64,000 bases of DNA from Piscinibacter lacus (GTDB lineage Bacteria; Pseudomonadota; Gammaproteobacteria; Burkholderiales; Burkholderiaceae_C): assembly GCF_016735685.1 (NCBI RefSeq), contig NZ_JAERRA010000001.1, forward strand, positions 1,364,001 through 1,428,000. The letters are read 5' to 3'. The position numbers were made by a program, and so were the translations under genes. The stretch's first letter is position 1, and the number at the start of each line of letters is the position of its first letter. Below are positions 1-12,000 of this stretch, in pieces. The notes under the pieces were generated by a model, which saw only the letters and a program-made list of their open reading frames with translations, had not been told where the DNA came from and made no database searches.

Positions 1-750
1 GAAGAAGTCGAGCTGGCGCAGCACCTCGTCGCGGTTGGCGGCGAGGATGTCGCGCCACACGGCCGGGTCGCTGGCGGCGATGCGCGTGAAGTCGCGGAAG
101 CCCGGTCCGGCCAGGGCCAGGTGGGCGGCGCCCTCGGGCTGGGCGGCCACGGCCTGGAAGGCGGCGAAGGCGATCAGGTGCGGCAGGTGGCTGACGGCCG
201 CGAAATGCGCGTCATGGGCCTCGGGGCTGAGCTGCCACACGCGGCTGCCGAGCGCGCGCCACAGCGCGGCGGCGGCCTCCACCCGGGCCGGCGGGTTCTC
301 GGGCAGCGGGGTGAGGATGAGGGCGCGCTCGCGGTAGAGCCCGGCCTCGGCATGGTCGAGGCCGGCCTTCTCCTTGCCCGCGATCGGGTGGGCGGGCACG
401 AAGTTGGCCAGGCGCAGGCCGAGGCGGCGGCGCGCCGCGGCGACCACGTCGCGCTTGGTCGAGCCCACGTCCATCAGCAGCGCATCGGCCTCGATCGCGG
501 GGGCCAGGGCGGCCAGGCTGGCTTCGGTGGCGGCCACCGGCACGGCCAGCAGCAGCAGGTCGCTGCCGGCGGCGGCCTCGGCCGGGCTGGCCGCGCCGGC
601 ATCGATCACGCCGCGCGCCAGCGCCTTCTGCACGGTGGCGGCCGATGCGCTGTGGCCGACGATGCGCCGGACCAGGCCGGCCTCGCGCAGCGCCAGGGCG
701 AAGGAGGCGCCCATCAGGCCGCAACCGATCAGGCCAAGCTGCTGGAACAT
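1..750 (-). CDS. tyrA: Prephenate dehydrogenase (C-terminus beyond left edge)
   Basis: Oxidises prephenate to 4-hydroxyphenylpyruvate in tyrosine synthesis. The first 250 residues are present. The N-terminus carries a Rossmann dinucleotide-binding motif (IGCGLMGAS, about residues 8-16), and the family motif HPIAGKEKAGLDHA follows near residue 120. The start is the ATG at 748-750, just before the hydrophobic beta strand FQQLGLIG; no Shine-Dalgarno sequence is visible. It lies 73 bp downstream of pheA and is probably in the same transcript from gyrA/serC. In many Burkholderiales a hisC copy sits between pheA and tyrA; it is absent here. The left edge truncates the gene, so a fused aroA domain cannot be excluded. 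Confidence 0.93.
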   Translation of the reverse strand, partial: MFQQLGLIGCGLMGASFALALREAGLVRRIVGHSASAATVQKALARGVIDAGAASPAEAAAGSDLLLLAVPVAATEASLAALAPAIEADALLMDVGSTKRDVVAAARRRLGLRLANFVPAHPIAGKEKAGLDHAEAGLYRERALILTPLPENPPARVEAAAALWRALGSRVWQLSPEAHDAHFAAVSHLPHLIAFAAFQAVAAQPEGAAHLALAGPGFRDFTRIAASDPAVWRDILAANRDEVLRQLDFF

Positions 751-823
751 GGGAGGAAGGGGTCGAAGGGGAAAGGGCTTCGGCGCCCCGCCGGCCGCCC
801 GCGGCCGACGGAGTGCGGGCCCG

Positions 824-1933
824 TCAGTGCACGTCGAGCGGGTAGGTGCCGAGCAGCTTGAAGTAGTCGCAGACCGCGCGCAGGTCGCGCAGGGCCTGGG
901 CCACGGCGGGCTGGTCGGGATGGCCCTGGAGGTCGATGTAGAAGTAGTAGGCCCACTGGTCGGCCGTGCGCGCCGGGCGCGATTCGAAGCGCGACATCGA
1001 CACGCCGTGCTGCTTCAGCGGCACCAGCATGTCGTGCACGGCGCCGGGCCGGTTGGTCACCGACACGACCAGGCTGGTGCAGTCGTGGCCCGAGGCGCGC
1101 GGCGCCGGGTGGCGGTCGGGGTGGGTGACGATAACGAAGCGGGTGCGGTTGTTCGGATCGTCCTGGATGGCCGGCGCGGTGATGTGCAGGCCCCACTCGC
1201 TGGCCGCGCGCTCGCTGGCGATGGCGGCCAGGCGCGGGTCGGCCGCGGCCAGGCGCGCGCCCTCGGCATTGCTGGACACCGGCCGGCGTTCCACGCCCGG
1301 CAGGTGGTTGGACAGCCAGCCGTGGCACTGCGCCAGGGCCTGCGGGTGGGCGCAGACCGCCTCGATGTCCTGCAACTGCCGGTCCCGGCGCAGCAGGTTG
1401 TGGCGCACGAAGAGGCTGGTCTCGCCGATGATGAACAGCGGCGTGGTCAAGAAGAGATCGAGCGAGCGGGCGACCACGCCCTCGGTCGAGTTCTCGACCG
1501 GCACCACGCCGAAGTCGGCTGCGCCGGCGGTGGTGCTGCGGAAGACCTCGTCGATGCTCGTGCAGTCGACCCGCGCGATCGAGCTGCCGAAGTAGCCCAG
1601 CGCCGCCTGCTCGCTGAAGGTGCCGGCCGGGCCGAGGTAGGCCACGCGGGTGGGCGTCTCCAGCGCGCGGCAAGCGCTCATGATCTCGCGCCAGATCGGC
1701 GCGACGCTGTCGTTCTTCAGGGGCCCCGGGTTGCAGGCCTTCAGGCCGTCGATGACCTGGGCTTCGCGCTCGGGGCGGAAGACGACCGAGCCCTCGCGCT
1801 TCTTGATCTCGCCCACCTCGCCGGCCAGGGTGGCGCGGCGGTTGAGCAGGGCGAGCAGCTCGCGGTCGACCGCATCGATCTTCTCGCGCAGGGCGAGCAG
1901 GCCGGGATCGGGCGGGGCAGGGGTGTCAGCCAT
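824..1933 (-). CDS. pheA: Bifunctional chorismate mutase / prephenate dehydratase (P-protein)
   Basis: Converts chorismate to prephenate and then to phenylpyruvate, the committed branch to phenylalanine. The 369 residues show an AroQ-type mutase domain (about 10-95), a dehydratase domain (about 96-275) with the catalytic TRF motif at residues 264-266, and a C-terminal ACT domain with the phenylalanine-binding ESRP motif at 317-320. All three parts are full length, so feedback inhibition by phenylalanine is expected. Its start overlaps the 3' end of serC by 8 bp, which implies translational coupling; tyrA follows downstream. Confidence 0.97.
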   Translation of the reverse strand: MADTPAPPDPGLLALREKIDAVDRELLALLNRRATLAGEVGEIKKREGSVVFRPEREAQVIDGLKACNPGPLKNDSVAPIWREIMSACRALETPTRVAYLGPAGTFSEQAALGYFGSSIARVDCTSIDEVFRSTTAGAADFGVVPVENSTEGVVARSLDLFLTTPLFIIGETSLFVRHNLLRRDRQLQDIEAVCAHPQALAQCHGWLSNHLPGVERRPVSSNAEGARLAAADPRLAAIASERAASEWGLHITAPAIQDDPNNRTRFVIVTHPDRHPAPRASGHDCTSLVVSVTNRPGAVHDMLVPLKQHGVSMSRFESRPARTADQWAYYFYIDLQGHPDQPAVAQALRDLRAVCDYFKLLGTYPLDVH

Positions 1934-3080
1934 GGCGGCGCTGGAAGTCCTGCATGAAGTCGACCAGGGTCTCGACCCCGGCGAGCGGCATGGCGTTGTA
2001 GATCGAGGCGCGCAGGCCGCCGACCACCTTGTGGCCGCGCAGCGCGCTGAGGCCAGCGGCCTCGGCCTCGTCGACGAAGCGGTCGGTCAGGGCCTCGTCG
2101 CGCAGGAAGAAGGGCACGTTCATGCGCGAGCGGTCGGCCACGGCGACCGGGTTGCGGTAGTAGCCGCCCGAGCCGTCGATGGCCGCATACAGCCGGCCCG
2201 ACTTGGCAAGGTTGCGCTGCTCGATGGCGGCCACGCCCCCCTCGGCCTTGAGCCATTGCAGCATCAGGCCCAGCAAGTAGATGGGGTAGGTCGGCGGGGT
2301 GTTGAACATCGAGCGCTGCTCGGCCGCCACCCGGTAGTCGAAGACGCTGGGGCAGATCGGCAGGGCCTGGCCGATGAGGTCGTCCCGCACGATGACGACG
2401 GTGATGCCCGAGGGGCCGAGGTTCTTCTGCGCACCGGCGAAGACCAGGGCCGCGCGGGTCCAGTCGATCGGCCGCGAGCCGATGTTCGACGAGGCGTCGA
2501 TCACCAGCGGCGCCTCGCTGCCGAGCGCGCGCAGGTCGGGCAGCTCATGCAGCTCGACGCCATGCACCGTCTCGTTGCTGCACACATGCACATAGCTGGC
2601 GTCCGGCCGCAGGGCCCAGCCGCTGGCCGGCGGCATGTGGGTGTGGCCGCTGTCCATCGTGCTGGCGGCCAGGGCCACGTCGCCGTAGCGCTGGGCCTCG
2701 GTCCAGCTCTTGCGGCTCCACTCGCCGGTGACGACCACGTCGATCTTGCGGCCCGGCCGAAGCGCCGCCAGGTTCATCGGCACGATGGCGTTCTGGCCGA
2801 TCGCGCCGCCCTGCATGAAGAGCACCCGGTAGTTGGACGGGATGGCCAGCAGTTCGCGCAGGTCGGCCTCGGCCCCGCCCAGGATGTCTTCGAAGGCCGG
2901 GCTGCGGTGGCTCATCTCCAGCACGCTGACGCCGCTGCCGCGGTAGTCCAGCATCTCGTCGGCGGCCTGGCGCAGCACGCTCTCGGGCATGGTCGAAGGC
3001 CCGGGCGAGAAGTTGAAGACGCGGTGCAGCAGGCCGGGTTCGGCGGCACGGGCCGCTTGCAGGGTGAGGGGAGCGTTCAT
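1926..3080 (-). CDS. serC: Phosphoserine aminotransferase
   Basis: PLP-dependent enzyme that transfers the amino group of glutamate to 3-phosphohydroxypyruvate in serine synthesis, and to the equivalent pyridoxine precursor. The 384-residue protein opens with [11 protein letters not shown] (about 22-32) and carries the PLP lysine in AGAQKN at K219, after [12 protein letters not shown]. It is about 15 residues longer at the N-terminus than many homologues; a shorter start is possible but no better ATG is evident. It follows the DUF2059 gene by 70 bp and overlaps pheA, a standard Burkholderiales arrangement. Confidence 0.97.
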   Translation of the reverse strand: MNAPLTLQAARAAEPGLLHRVFNFSPGPSTMPESVLRQAADEMLDYRGSGVSVLEMSHRSPAFEDILGGAEADLRELLAIPSNYRVLFMQGGAIGQNAIVPMNLAALRPGRKIDVVVTGEWSRKSWTEAQRYGDVALAASTMDSGHTHMPPASGWALRPDASYVHVCSNETVHGVELHELPDLRALGSEAPLVIDASSNIGSRPIDWTRAALVFAGAQKNLGPSGITVVIVRDDLIGQALPICPSVFDYRVAAEQRSMFNTPPTYPIYLLGLMLQWLKAEGGVAAIEQRNLAKSGRLYAAIDGSGGYYRNPVAVADRSRMNVPFFLRDEALTDRFVDEAEAAGLSALRGHKVVGGLRASIYNAMPLAGVETLVDFMQDFQRRHG

Positions 3081-3150
3081 CGCGGAAAACGGTTGCGGGC
3101 AGGGCCACCAAGCCGGCGGCGGGTGGGGCGCAGGGCCCCGGGGGCGATCT

Positions 3151-3749
3151 TCAGGGCTGGGCCTTGCCGGCCGACGCAGCCGGTGCGGCCGAAGCGCCGG
3201 CCGCCGGCGTCGTCGTGTTCAGGCCCAGGGCGGCACTCATTTGCTGGTCGAGCAGCTTGATGCGCTCCTGGATCTCGCCGCGCATGTCCTGCACCAGGCG
3301 CTCGGCCAGGGCCTTGTTCAGGTCGGGCAACTGGGCTTGCAGCTTCTTGGCCACCGGCGATTCGTAGAAGGCGACGATCTGGCGGATCTCCTCGTCGCTG
3401 AACTTCTGCTCGATCTGCGGCAGCAGGATCTGCTGGGCCAGGTCGGCCGTGCGGCGGCGGGCGACCGGCAGGGTCTCGTCGACGTACTTGCGGGCCGCGT
3501 CCTGGACCTGCCGGGCCGCGGCTTCGCGCTTCTCGGCCGGCACGCGGGCGCGCAGCACGGTCTCGGCCGAGCTGAGCATCTGCCGCACCGGGCTCTCCAC
3601 CAGGTTGCGGGCGACGGCGTCGAAGGTGCTCTGCTGGATGGCCAGCAGCTTCTGCGCGTTCTCGCGGCTGGCGGCCTCGGCCGCGCCCAGCGGCAGCAGC
3701 GCGAGCAGGCCCAGGGCCAGGCCGATCAGGGGATGGGGGCTGGGGCGGG

Positions 3750-3753
<4 letters not shown>
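3151..3753 (-). CDS. DUF2059 exported protein
   Basis: A 200-residue protein with a signal peptide (hydrophobic core about residues 9-24, cleavage after GAAEA) and an all-helical DUF2059 domain over most of the rest, including the characteristic segment [15 protein letters not shown]. The tail from about residue 175 is low-complexity Ala/Pro. Function of the family is unknown; periplasmic location is inferred from the signal peptide. Its ATG overlaps the gyrA stop in an ATGA, so it is translationally coupled to gyrA, an arrangement found in related genomes. No transfer signs: base use matches its neighbours. Confidence 0.88.
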
Positions 3754-6401
<2,648 letters not shown>

Positions 6402-6745
6402 GCAGGAGGGGACGGGTCTCGGGGAGGCGGCCGGGGCCGGGGGAGGGCGCGGTCTCGTGCGGAGCGTGCCGCCGGGCCTCCGCCCCTGAACAGGGACAGC
6501 AAGCTTTCGCCCCGGAACCGGGGCTGCGGACCGTGCCCAGAACCGCCAAGTGTAAGGGCGCGGCTCTGTCGTCCGACGGCAACAGCGCGCGCCGGGATGG
6601 AGCGGTCACGAAACCCACACTTGTTGGGGAAGGGGGCTATGGCAGAATCTTTCCGGCAGGCGAAATGCCTCGCAGCTCGGGTCCATACCGACTTGCATAA
6701 ACCCTGACGTTCGTGGCGGCGTCTGCGAACAGCCCTAGGAGCATC
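6402..6745. other. 344-bp divergent intergenic region gyrA/ompA
   Basis: No gene is seen here. It must hold divergent promoters for gyrA (minus) and the OmpA-like gene (plus). On the minus strand a TACACT hexamer at 6554-6549 is a possible gyrA -10, giving a leader of roughly 140 nt, with only a weak -35 (GTCGGA, 17 bp away). The half near gyrA contains G-rich tracts and several short inverted repeats but no convincing attenuator or riboswitch. Confidence 0.5.
6621..6648 (+). promoter_or_regulatory. Candidate sigma-70 promoter of the OmpA-like gene
   Basis: TTGTTG at 6621-6626 and CAGAAT at 6643-6648 with a 16-bp spacer, in an unusually AT-richer patch for this genome. Transcription would start near 6655, leaving a leader of about 90 nt. 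A ribosome-binding site AGGAG lies at 6737-6741, 4 nt before the ATG. Assignment rests on position and motif only. Confidence 0.5.
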
Positions 6746-7420
6746 ATGAACAAACTGAACAAGATCGCAATGGTGGTGGTTTCGGCAGCGCTCGGCGCCT
6801 GCGCCACTGGCACCCCGGCACCCGGCACCATCGACAATTGGCGCGCGGCCGACGGCACCGTCTGGAAGAACGGCTCGAACGAGCACTGCTGGCGCGATTC
6901 GAACTGGACCCCGGCGACCGCCCTGAAGGGCTGCGACGGCGCGCCTGCCCCGGCTCCGGCCCCCGCTCCTGCGCCCGCCCCGGCTCCCGCTCCGGCTCCG
7001 GCTCCGGCGCCTGCCCCGGCGCCCAAGCCGGCTCCTGCCCCGGTGCCCGCCCCGGCCCCGGTCAGCGAGAAGGTCACCTACGCCGCCGACGCCTTCTTCG
7101 ACTTCGACAAGGCCGTGCTCAAGGCTGAAGGCAAGGCCAAGCTGGACGACCTGGTGGCCAAGACCCAGGGCCTGAACCTGGAAGTCATCATCGCCGTCGG
7201 CCACACCGACTCGGTGGGCTCGGATGCCTACAACCAGAAGCTCTCGCTGCGCCGCTCCGACGCCGTGAAGGCCTATCTGATCGGCAAGGGCATCGAGAAG
7301 AACCGCATCTACACCGAAGGCAAGGGCGAGACCTCGCCGGTCGCCGACAACAAGACCAAGGCCGGCCGCGCGCAGAACCGCCGTGTCGAGATCGAGGTCG
7401 TCGGCACCCGCAACAAGTGA
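6746..7420 (+). CDS. OmpA-family peptidoglycan-associated lipoprotein with Ala-Pro linker
   Basis: Outer-membrane lipoprotein expected to anchor the envelope to peptidoglycan. The 224 residues comprise a lipoprotein signal with lipobox LGAC (C19), a short globular stretch with two cysteines-to-tryptophan-rich segments up to about residue 70, an (Ala-Pro)n linker of about 38 residues, and a C-terminal OmpA domain (about 110-224) containing the glycan-contact pattern GHTDSVGSDAYN and SLRRSDAVKAYL. The start at 6746 is chosen because AGGAG precedes it and it begins the lipoprotein signal; the upstream in-frame ATG at 6713 lacks both. A strong terminator follows. In many Burkholderiales this gene is annotated simply as ompA and precedes ubiG, as here. 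Confidence 0.92.
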   Translation: MNKLNKIAMVVVSAALGACATGTPAPGTIDNWRAADGTVWKNGSNEHCWRDSNWTPATALKGCDGAPAPAPAPAPAPAPAPAPAPAPAPAPAPKPAPAPVPAPAPVSEKVTYAADAFFDFDKAVLKAEGKAKLDDLVAKTQGLNLEVIIAVGHTDSVGSDAYNQKLSLRRSDAVKAYLIGKGIEKNRIYTEGKGETSPVADNKTKAGRAQNRRVEIEVVGTRNK

Positions 7421-7449
7421 GTCCCGGGGCGCAAGCCCCGCTCACCCCG

Positions 7450-7476
7450 AAACCCCGCTCCGGCGGGGTTTTTTCT
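7450..7476 (+). terminator. Rho-independent terminator after the OmpA-like gene
   Basis: The hairpin AACCCCGC-TCC-GGCGGGGTT is followed by a run of T. A second stem (CGGGGC-GCAA-GCCCCG, 7425-7440) lies directly before it, so the ompA transcript ends in two stacked hairpins. Confidence 0.9.
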
Positions 7477-7536
7477 TGGTCCCAGCGAAAGGACCGGGCA
7501 ATCCGGCGCGCCGGATTGCCTGCCGCGCCCAGCCGC

Positions 7537-7542
7537 TAGCAT
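7537..7542 (+). promoter_or_regulatory. Candidate -10 of ubiG (leaderless start)
   Basis: TAGCAT ends 7 nt before the ATG at 7550, with a possible TTGCCT -35 at 7516-7521 (15-bp spacer). Transcription would start at or next to the A of the start codon. No Shine-Dalgarno sequence is seen. Confidence 0.4.
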
Positions 7543-7549
7543 GCCGCCC

Positions 7550-8251
7550 ATGAGCAACGTCGATCCCCAGGAGCTTGCGAAATTCAGCGAGCTCGCCCAC
7601 CGCTGGTGGGACCCCGAGAGCGAGTTCCGCCCGCTGCATCAGATCAACCCGCTGCGCCTCGAATGGATCGATGCGATGGTCGGCGGTGTCGCGGGCAAGC
7701 GCACTGTCGATGTGGGCTGTGGTGGCGGCATCCTGGCCGAGTCCATGGCCCGCCGCGGGGCCCAGGTGCTGGGCATCGACCTGGCCGGCAAGCCGCTGAA
7801 GGTCGCGCAACTGCATGCCATGGAAGCCGGCGTGCCGGGCCTGGCCTACCGCGAGGTGGCTGCCGAGGCCCTGGCCGCCGAGCAGCCCGGCAGCTTCGAC
7901 CTCGTCACCTGCATGGAGATGCTGGAGCATGTGCCCGACCCGGCTTCCACCGTGCGGGCCTGTGCGCAACTGGTCAAGCCCGGGGGCTGGGTGATCACCT
8001 CGACGATCAACCGCAATGCCAAGGCCTTCCTCTTCGCCATCGTCGGCGCCGAGTACGTGCTGCGCCTGCTGCCGCGCGGCACCCACGAATACGCCAAGTT
8101 CATCCGCCCCAGCGAACTCGCCCGCCATGCGCGCGAGGCCGGGCTTGATGCCGTGGCCGGTCGTGGCCTCGAATACAACCCGATGACCCGCCGCTACTGG
8201 CTCAGCGAGAACCAGAGCGTGAACTACATGCTTGCCTTCCGCCGGCCCTGA
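7550..8251 (+). CDS. ubiG: 3-demethylubiquinone-9 / 2-polyprenyl-6-hydroxyphenol O-methyltransferase
   Basis: SAM-dependent methyltransferase that carries out both O-methylations of ubiquinone synthesis. The protein begins with the family hallmark DPQELAKFSELAHRWWDP and has SAM motif I (VDVGCGGGILAE), acidic motif (LGIDLAGK) and the post-motif MEMLEHVPDP. The start at 7550 rather than 7541 matches the usual N-terminus (Met-x-x-x-DPQEL) and gives 233 residues. gph follows 14-24 bp downstream and is probably cotranscribed, an order conserved in Burkholderiales. Confidence 0.97.
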   Translation: MSNVDPQELAKFSELAHRWWDPESEFRPLHQINPLRLEWIDAMVGGVAGKRTVDVGCGGGILAESMARRGAQVLGIDLAGKPLKVAQLHAMEAGVPGLAYREVAAEALAAEQPGSFDLVTCMEMLEHVPDPASTVRACAQLVKPGGWVITSTINRNAKAFLFAIVGAEYVLRLLPRGTHEYAKFIRPSELARHAREAGLDAVAGRGLEYNPMTRRYWLSENQSVNYMLAFRRP

Positions 8252-8265
8252 GCACCGCTGCCGTC

Positions 8266-8958
8266 GTGCATCCGATGCCCCTCACCGACCCCGCCCGGCC
8301 GCCGGCCTTCGCCGTCCGTGCCGTGCTTTTCGACCTCGACGGCACCCTGGCCGACACCGCCCCCGACCTCGGCGGCGCCCTCAACCGCCTGCGCGCGCGC
8401 GCCGGCCTGGCGCCGATGCCGATCGCCGAGCTGGCCCGGGTGGCCTCCTCCGGTGCGCGCGGCATGATTGGCCACGGCCTGGGCCGCCATCCCGGCGATG
8501 CCGACTACGAGGCCTTGCGCCTGGCCTTTCTCGACGAATATGCTGGCGCGCTGACCCGCGACTCGCGTCTCTTCGACGGCGTGGCCGAACTGCTGCAGGC
8601 CCTGGCGACCCGCGGCCTGCGCTGGGGCATCGTCACCAACAAGGCCATGGTCTATGCCGAGCCGGTGGTGCAGGGTCTGGGCCTGGGCGCTTGCGCCGTG
8701 CTGGTGGCCGGCGACAGCACGCCGCATCCCAAGCCCCATCCCGCGCCGCTGCTGGCCGCCTGTGCGGCCCTGGGCCTTGAGCCGTCCGATTGCGTCTATG
8801 TGGGCGATGACGAGCGCGACATCCAGGCCGCCCACGCCGCCGGCATGCCGGGCATCGCCGCCGCCTATGGCTACCTCGGCCTCGGCACGCCCCTGGCCGA
8901 CTGGGGCGCCGATGCCACCGTCGCTCAGCCGCCCGATTTGCTGGACTTGCTGGCCTGA
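8266..8958 (+). CDS. gph: Phosphoglycolate phosphatase (HAD superfamily)
   Basis: Hydrolyses 2-phosphoglycolate, a by-product of DNA repair and oxygenation reactions. The 230-residue protein has HAD motif I FDLDGTLADT, motif II Thr in IVTNKAM, motif III Lys in HPKPHPAP and motif IV VGDDERD, with a helical cap after motif I. Either the ATG at 8266 or that at 8275 may start it; the second gives the more usual short N-terminus. Position directly after ubiG supports the assignment over other HAD phosphatases. Confidence 0.9.
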   Translation: MHPMPLTDPARPPAFAVRAVLFDLDGTLADTAPDLGGALNRLRARAGLAPMPIAELARVASSGARGMIGHGLGRHPGDADYEALRLAFLDEYAGALTRDSRLFDGVAELLQALATRGLRWGIVTNKAMVYAEPVVQGLGLGACAVLVAGDSTPHPKPHPAPLLAACAALGLEPSDCVYVGDDERDIQAAHAAGMPGIAAAYGYLGLGTPLADWGADATVAQPPDLLDLLA

Positions 8959-9083
8959 GCCGGCTTCAACCGGCTTGAACCGGCCGAAGCGCCCGCCCGG
9001 GCCGATCCCGGTTTGACCCTGGCCCGGCCGCTGGCGACACTGCGCCGCCGTTCCTCCTGCCCCACCGCCCACCGCCTGCCGCC

Positions 9084-12000
9084 ATGCCCCGTCTGCCGCG
9101 TGACTTGCCCGCCCGGATCCGGGTTCGACTGCACCGGCACCGTCGGGGCCTGCTCGTGCTGGCGTCTCTCGCCCTCGCCTGGACGCTGATCGCCAGCCTG
9201 ATCCTGCCGCGCGTGCTGCGCCCGCAACTGCTGGACGCAGCCAGCCAGGCCCTGGGCGCGCCGGTTCGTCTGCAAGCCCTGCACATCACACCCTGGGCGC
9301 TGGCCGTGCGGCTGGAAGCGCTGGAGATCGGGCCGGAAGGCCAGCCCTGGCTGGCCGTCGATGCGCTGGAGCTGAACCTGTCCAGCGAATCGATCTGGCG
9401 GCTTGCGCCCGTGCTCGACCGCCTGCATGTCCAGGGCCCGCGCATCGACCTGGCCCGCGAGGCCGACGGCCGCCTCAACATCGCCCCCCTGCTCGACAAG
9501 CTGGCCACGCCGCCTGACGCGCCGCCCCCGCCCCCGGGCAAGCCGCTGCGCTATGCGCTGAACAACCTCAGCCTGGTCGACGGCGAAGTCCAGTTCCGCG
9601 ACGCGCTCAGCGGCGCCACCCACCGCATCGAGGCCCTGCGCCTCGGCCTGCCCTTCCTCTCCAACCTGCCCAGCCAGGTTGCGATCGAGGTGCAGCCCGA
9701 GCTGTCGGCCCGCATCAATGGCAGCGACTTCGCGGCCCGCGCCCAGGCCCTGCCTTTCGGCGCCCGGCCGGAGGCGCGCCTGCACCTGGCCTGGCAGCAA
9801 GTCGACCTGGCCTGGTGGGCCGAGGCCCTGCTGCCGCTGGCCGGGTCCGCCCTGCCGCAGCCCCTGCCGGCCAGCTTGCAGGCCGGCCGGCTCGACCTGG
9901 CGCTGGACCTGGTCTTCCAGGCCCCCGAGGCCGAGGACGCCGCACCGCGCGTGCAGGTGCAGGGCGAGCTGGCCGTCGACGGTCTGCAGATCGCCGCGCC
10001 CGGCCACGGCGGCCTGCTGCACTGGCAGCGCCTGCACCTGCGCGGCCTGGATCTCGAACCCCTGGCTCAGCGCCTGAGCCTGGCCGAACTGAGCTTGCAA
10101 GGCCCCGCCCTGGGCTTGGACCTGCCGCAGTTGCGCCAGGCCCTGGCCCGGCCCGCGCCCGCCGCAGCGCCCCCGGCAGCCGCGCCGGCCTCGGCGCCCG
10201 CCGCAGCGCAGGCGCCGGCGGCCGAGTGGCAATGGCGCATCGACCGCCTGCGGCTCGACGAAGGCCGCGTCCAGTTGGGCGCGGGCCTGCCCGCGCTCGA
10301 CCGCCTGCCGCCGCTGGCATTGAGTCTGCCGCCGCCCCCGGGGGCCAAGGAAGCGCCGGCCGCAGGGCCGGCTTCCGCGGCAGCCTCCGCGGCGGCTGCG
10401 TCCGAGGCGCCACAGCCCACCGAAGTGCTCGACACCGTGCAGGACCCGGACGGCCCCCTGCGCCTCCAGGCCCTCAGCCTTGACGTGCAGGACCTGCGCA
10501 GCGCGCCGGACGCGCCGCCCGCCCGCCTCAGCCTGCGCGCCGTCGACAGCCGAGGCGCCCGGCTGCAAGTCGCCGGCAGCGTGCAGCCAGCGCAGCGCGC
10601 CCTGCAGCTCGATGCCGAGGTGCAGGCCCTCGGCCTCGCCCCCTGGCTCCAGGCCCTGGAGCCGATGCTGCCCCAGCCCCTGCCCGTCAAGCTGGCCGAC
10701 GGCCGCCTGGGCTTGCAGGCCCGCCTGGTCCAGGAAGCCGCCGGCGCCGGTCAGGCCGCCGGTCTGGCGGTGCAGAACGGCGTGCTGACCCTGGCCGAGC
10801 TCGACCTGCGGCCGACCGGCGCCCCCCCGGCCGCCGAGCCCGCCGCCCGTGCAGCGCGCACCCCGCGATCCGCCCGCGCCCAGCGCCCCGCCGGCCCGCG
10901 CAGCGCCCTGCCGCGCCCCGCCACCCCGGCCGAGGACCGCCTGCGCCTGCGCGAGCTGCGGCTCGAAGGCGTGCAGCTCCAGGGCCTGGGCGGCCCCGCG
11001 GCGCCGCAGATCGACATCGCCCGGCTGGGCATCGACGGCCTGAACCTGGCCGCCACCCGCGCCCGCAGTGCCGCGCTGCCCTGGCTGGCCGGCCTGGCGC
11101 CGCAAGCGGCGTCCCAGCCCGCCGCCGCCCGCGCCGCGCCCCCGGCCGCCAGCGCACCGCCGCTGCGCTGGCAGCTTGGCGAGCTGCGCTGCACCGATTG
11201 CGCGCTGCGCTTCGACGATGCCGCCGTGCAGCCGGCCGCCACCGTCGCGCTGGACCGCCTGCAGTTCCAGCTCAGCGGCCTGGGGGCCGACCTGGGCCGC
11301 AGCCTCGGCTTCCAGCTCGACACCCGCGCCCAGGGCGCTGGCCGCCTGCAACTGGCCGGCACGCTGCGGCCACAGCCCTTGCAGTTGCGCAGCAAGGTCG
11401 ATCTCTCGGCCCTGCAACTGGCCGTGCTCCAGCCCTACCTCGACCCCTACCTGAACATCCTGCTGGCCCGGGCCGAACTGGGCGCGCGCGGCGAGCTGCA
11501 AGTCGACGGCAGCGCCAAGCTACCGGTCGAGCGCGCCACCTGGAAGGGCCAGGCCTCGGTCGAGCGCCTGCTCGCGCTGGACCGGCTCAACGATGCCGAA
11601 TTCGTCCGCCTCAAGCGCTTCAGCCTGAGCGGCAGCCAGATCCGCTGGACGCCGCAGCGCCTGCAAGCCGATCTCGGCAGCATCCTGCTCGACGACTTCT
11701 ACGGCCGCGTGATCATCAATGCCGACGCCCGGCTGAACCTGGCCGACATCGTCAAGCGCGAAGGCGAGCAGGGCGAGCGCTCGATCACAACGCCCGATGC
11801 CGAGGCCGGAGCCGCCGCGGCACCGGCCGCGCCCGTGCCCGCGCCTGCCGCACCCGCCGCCCCGGCCCCCGCCGTGCCGGCCAGCCCGCCGCCCGAGCTG
11901 CGCTGGACGGCCATCGAGCTGCGCGGCGGCCGCGTCGACTTCACCGACAACTTCATCAAGCCCAACTACTCGGCCCAGCTCACCGAGCTTAAGGGCCAGG

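Noticed and set aside
374..1957. Long open frame on the plus strand opposite tyrA and pheA (527 codons)
   Set aside because: It is antisense to well-identified enzymes, its translation is Ala/Arg/Gly-rich without domains, and such frames arise from strong third-position GC.
8925..11501. 858-codon minus-strand frame opposite the DUF748 gene
   Set aside because: The translation is Gln/Gly/Ala-rich with no family pattern; the plus strand has clear DUF748 signatures.
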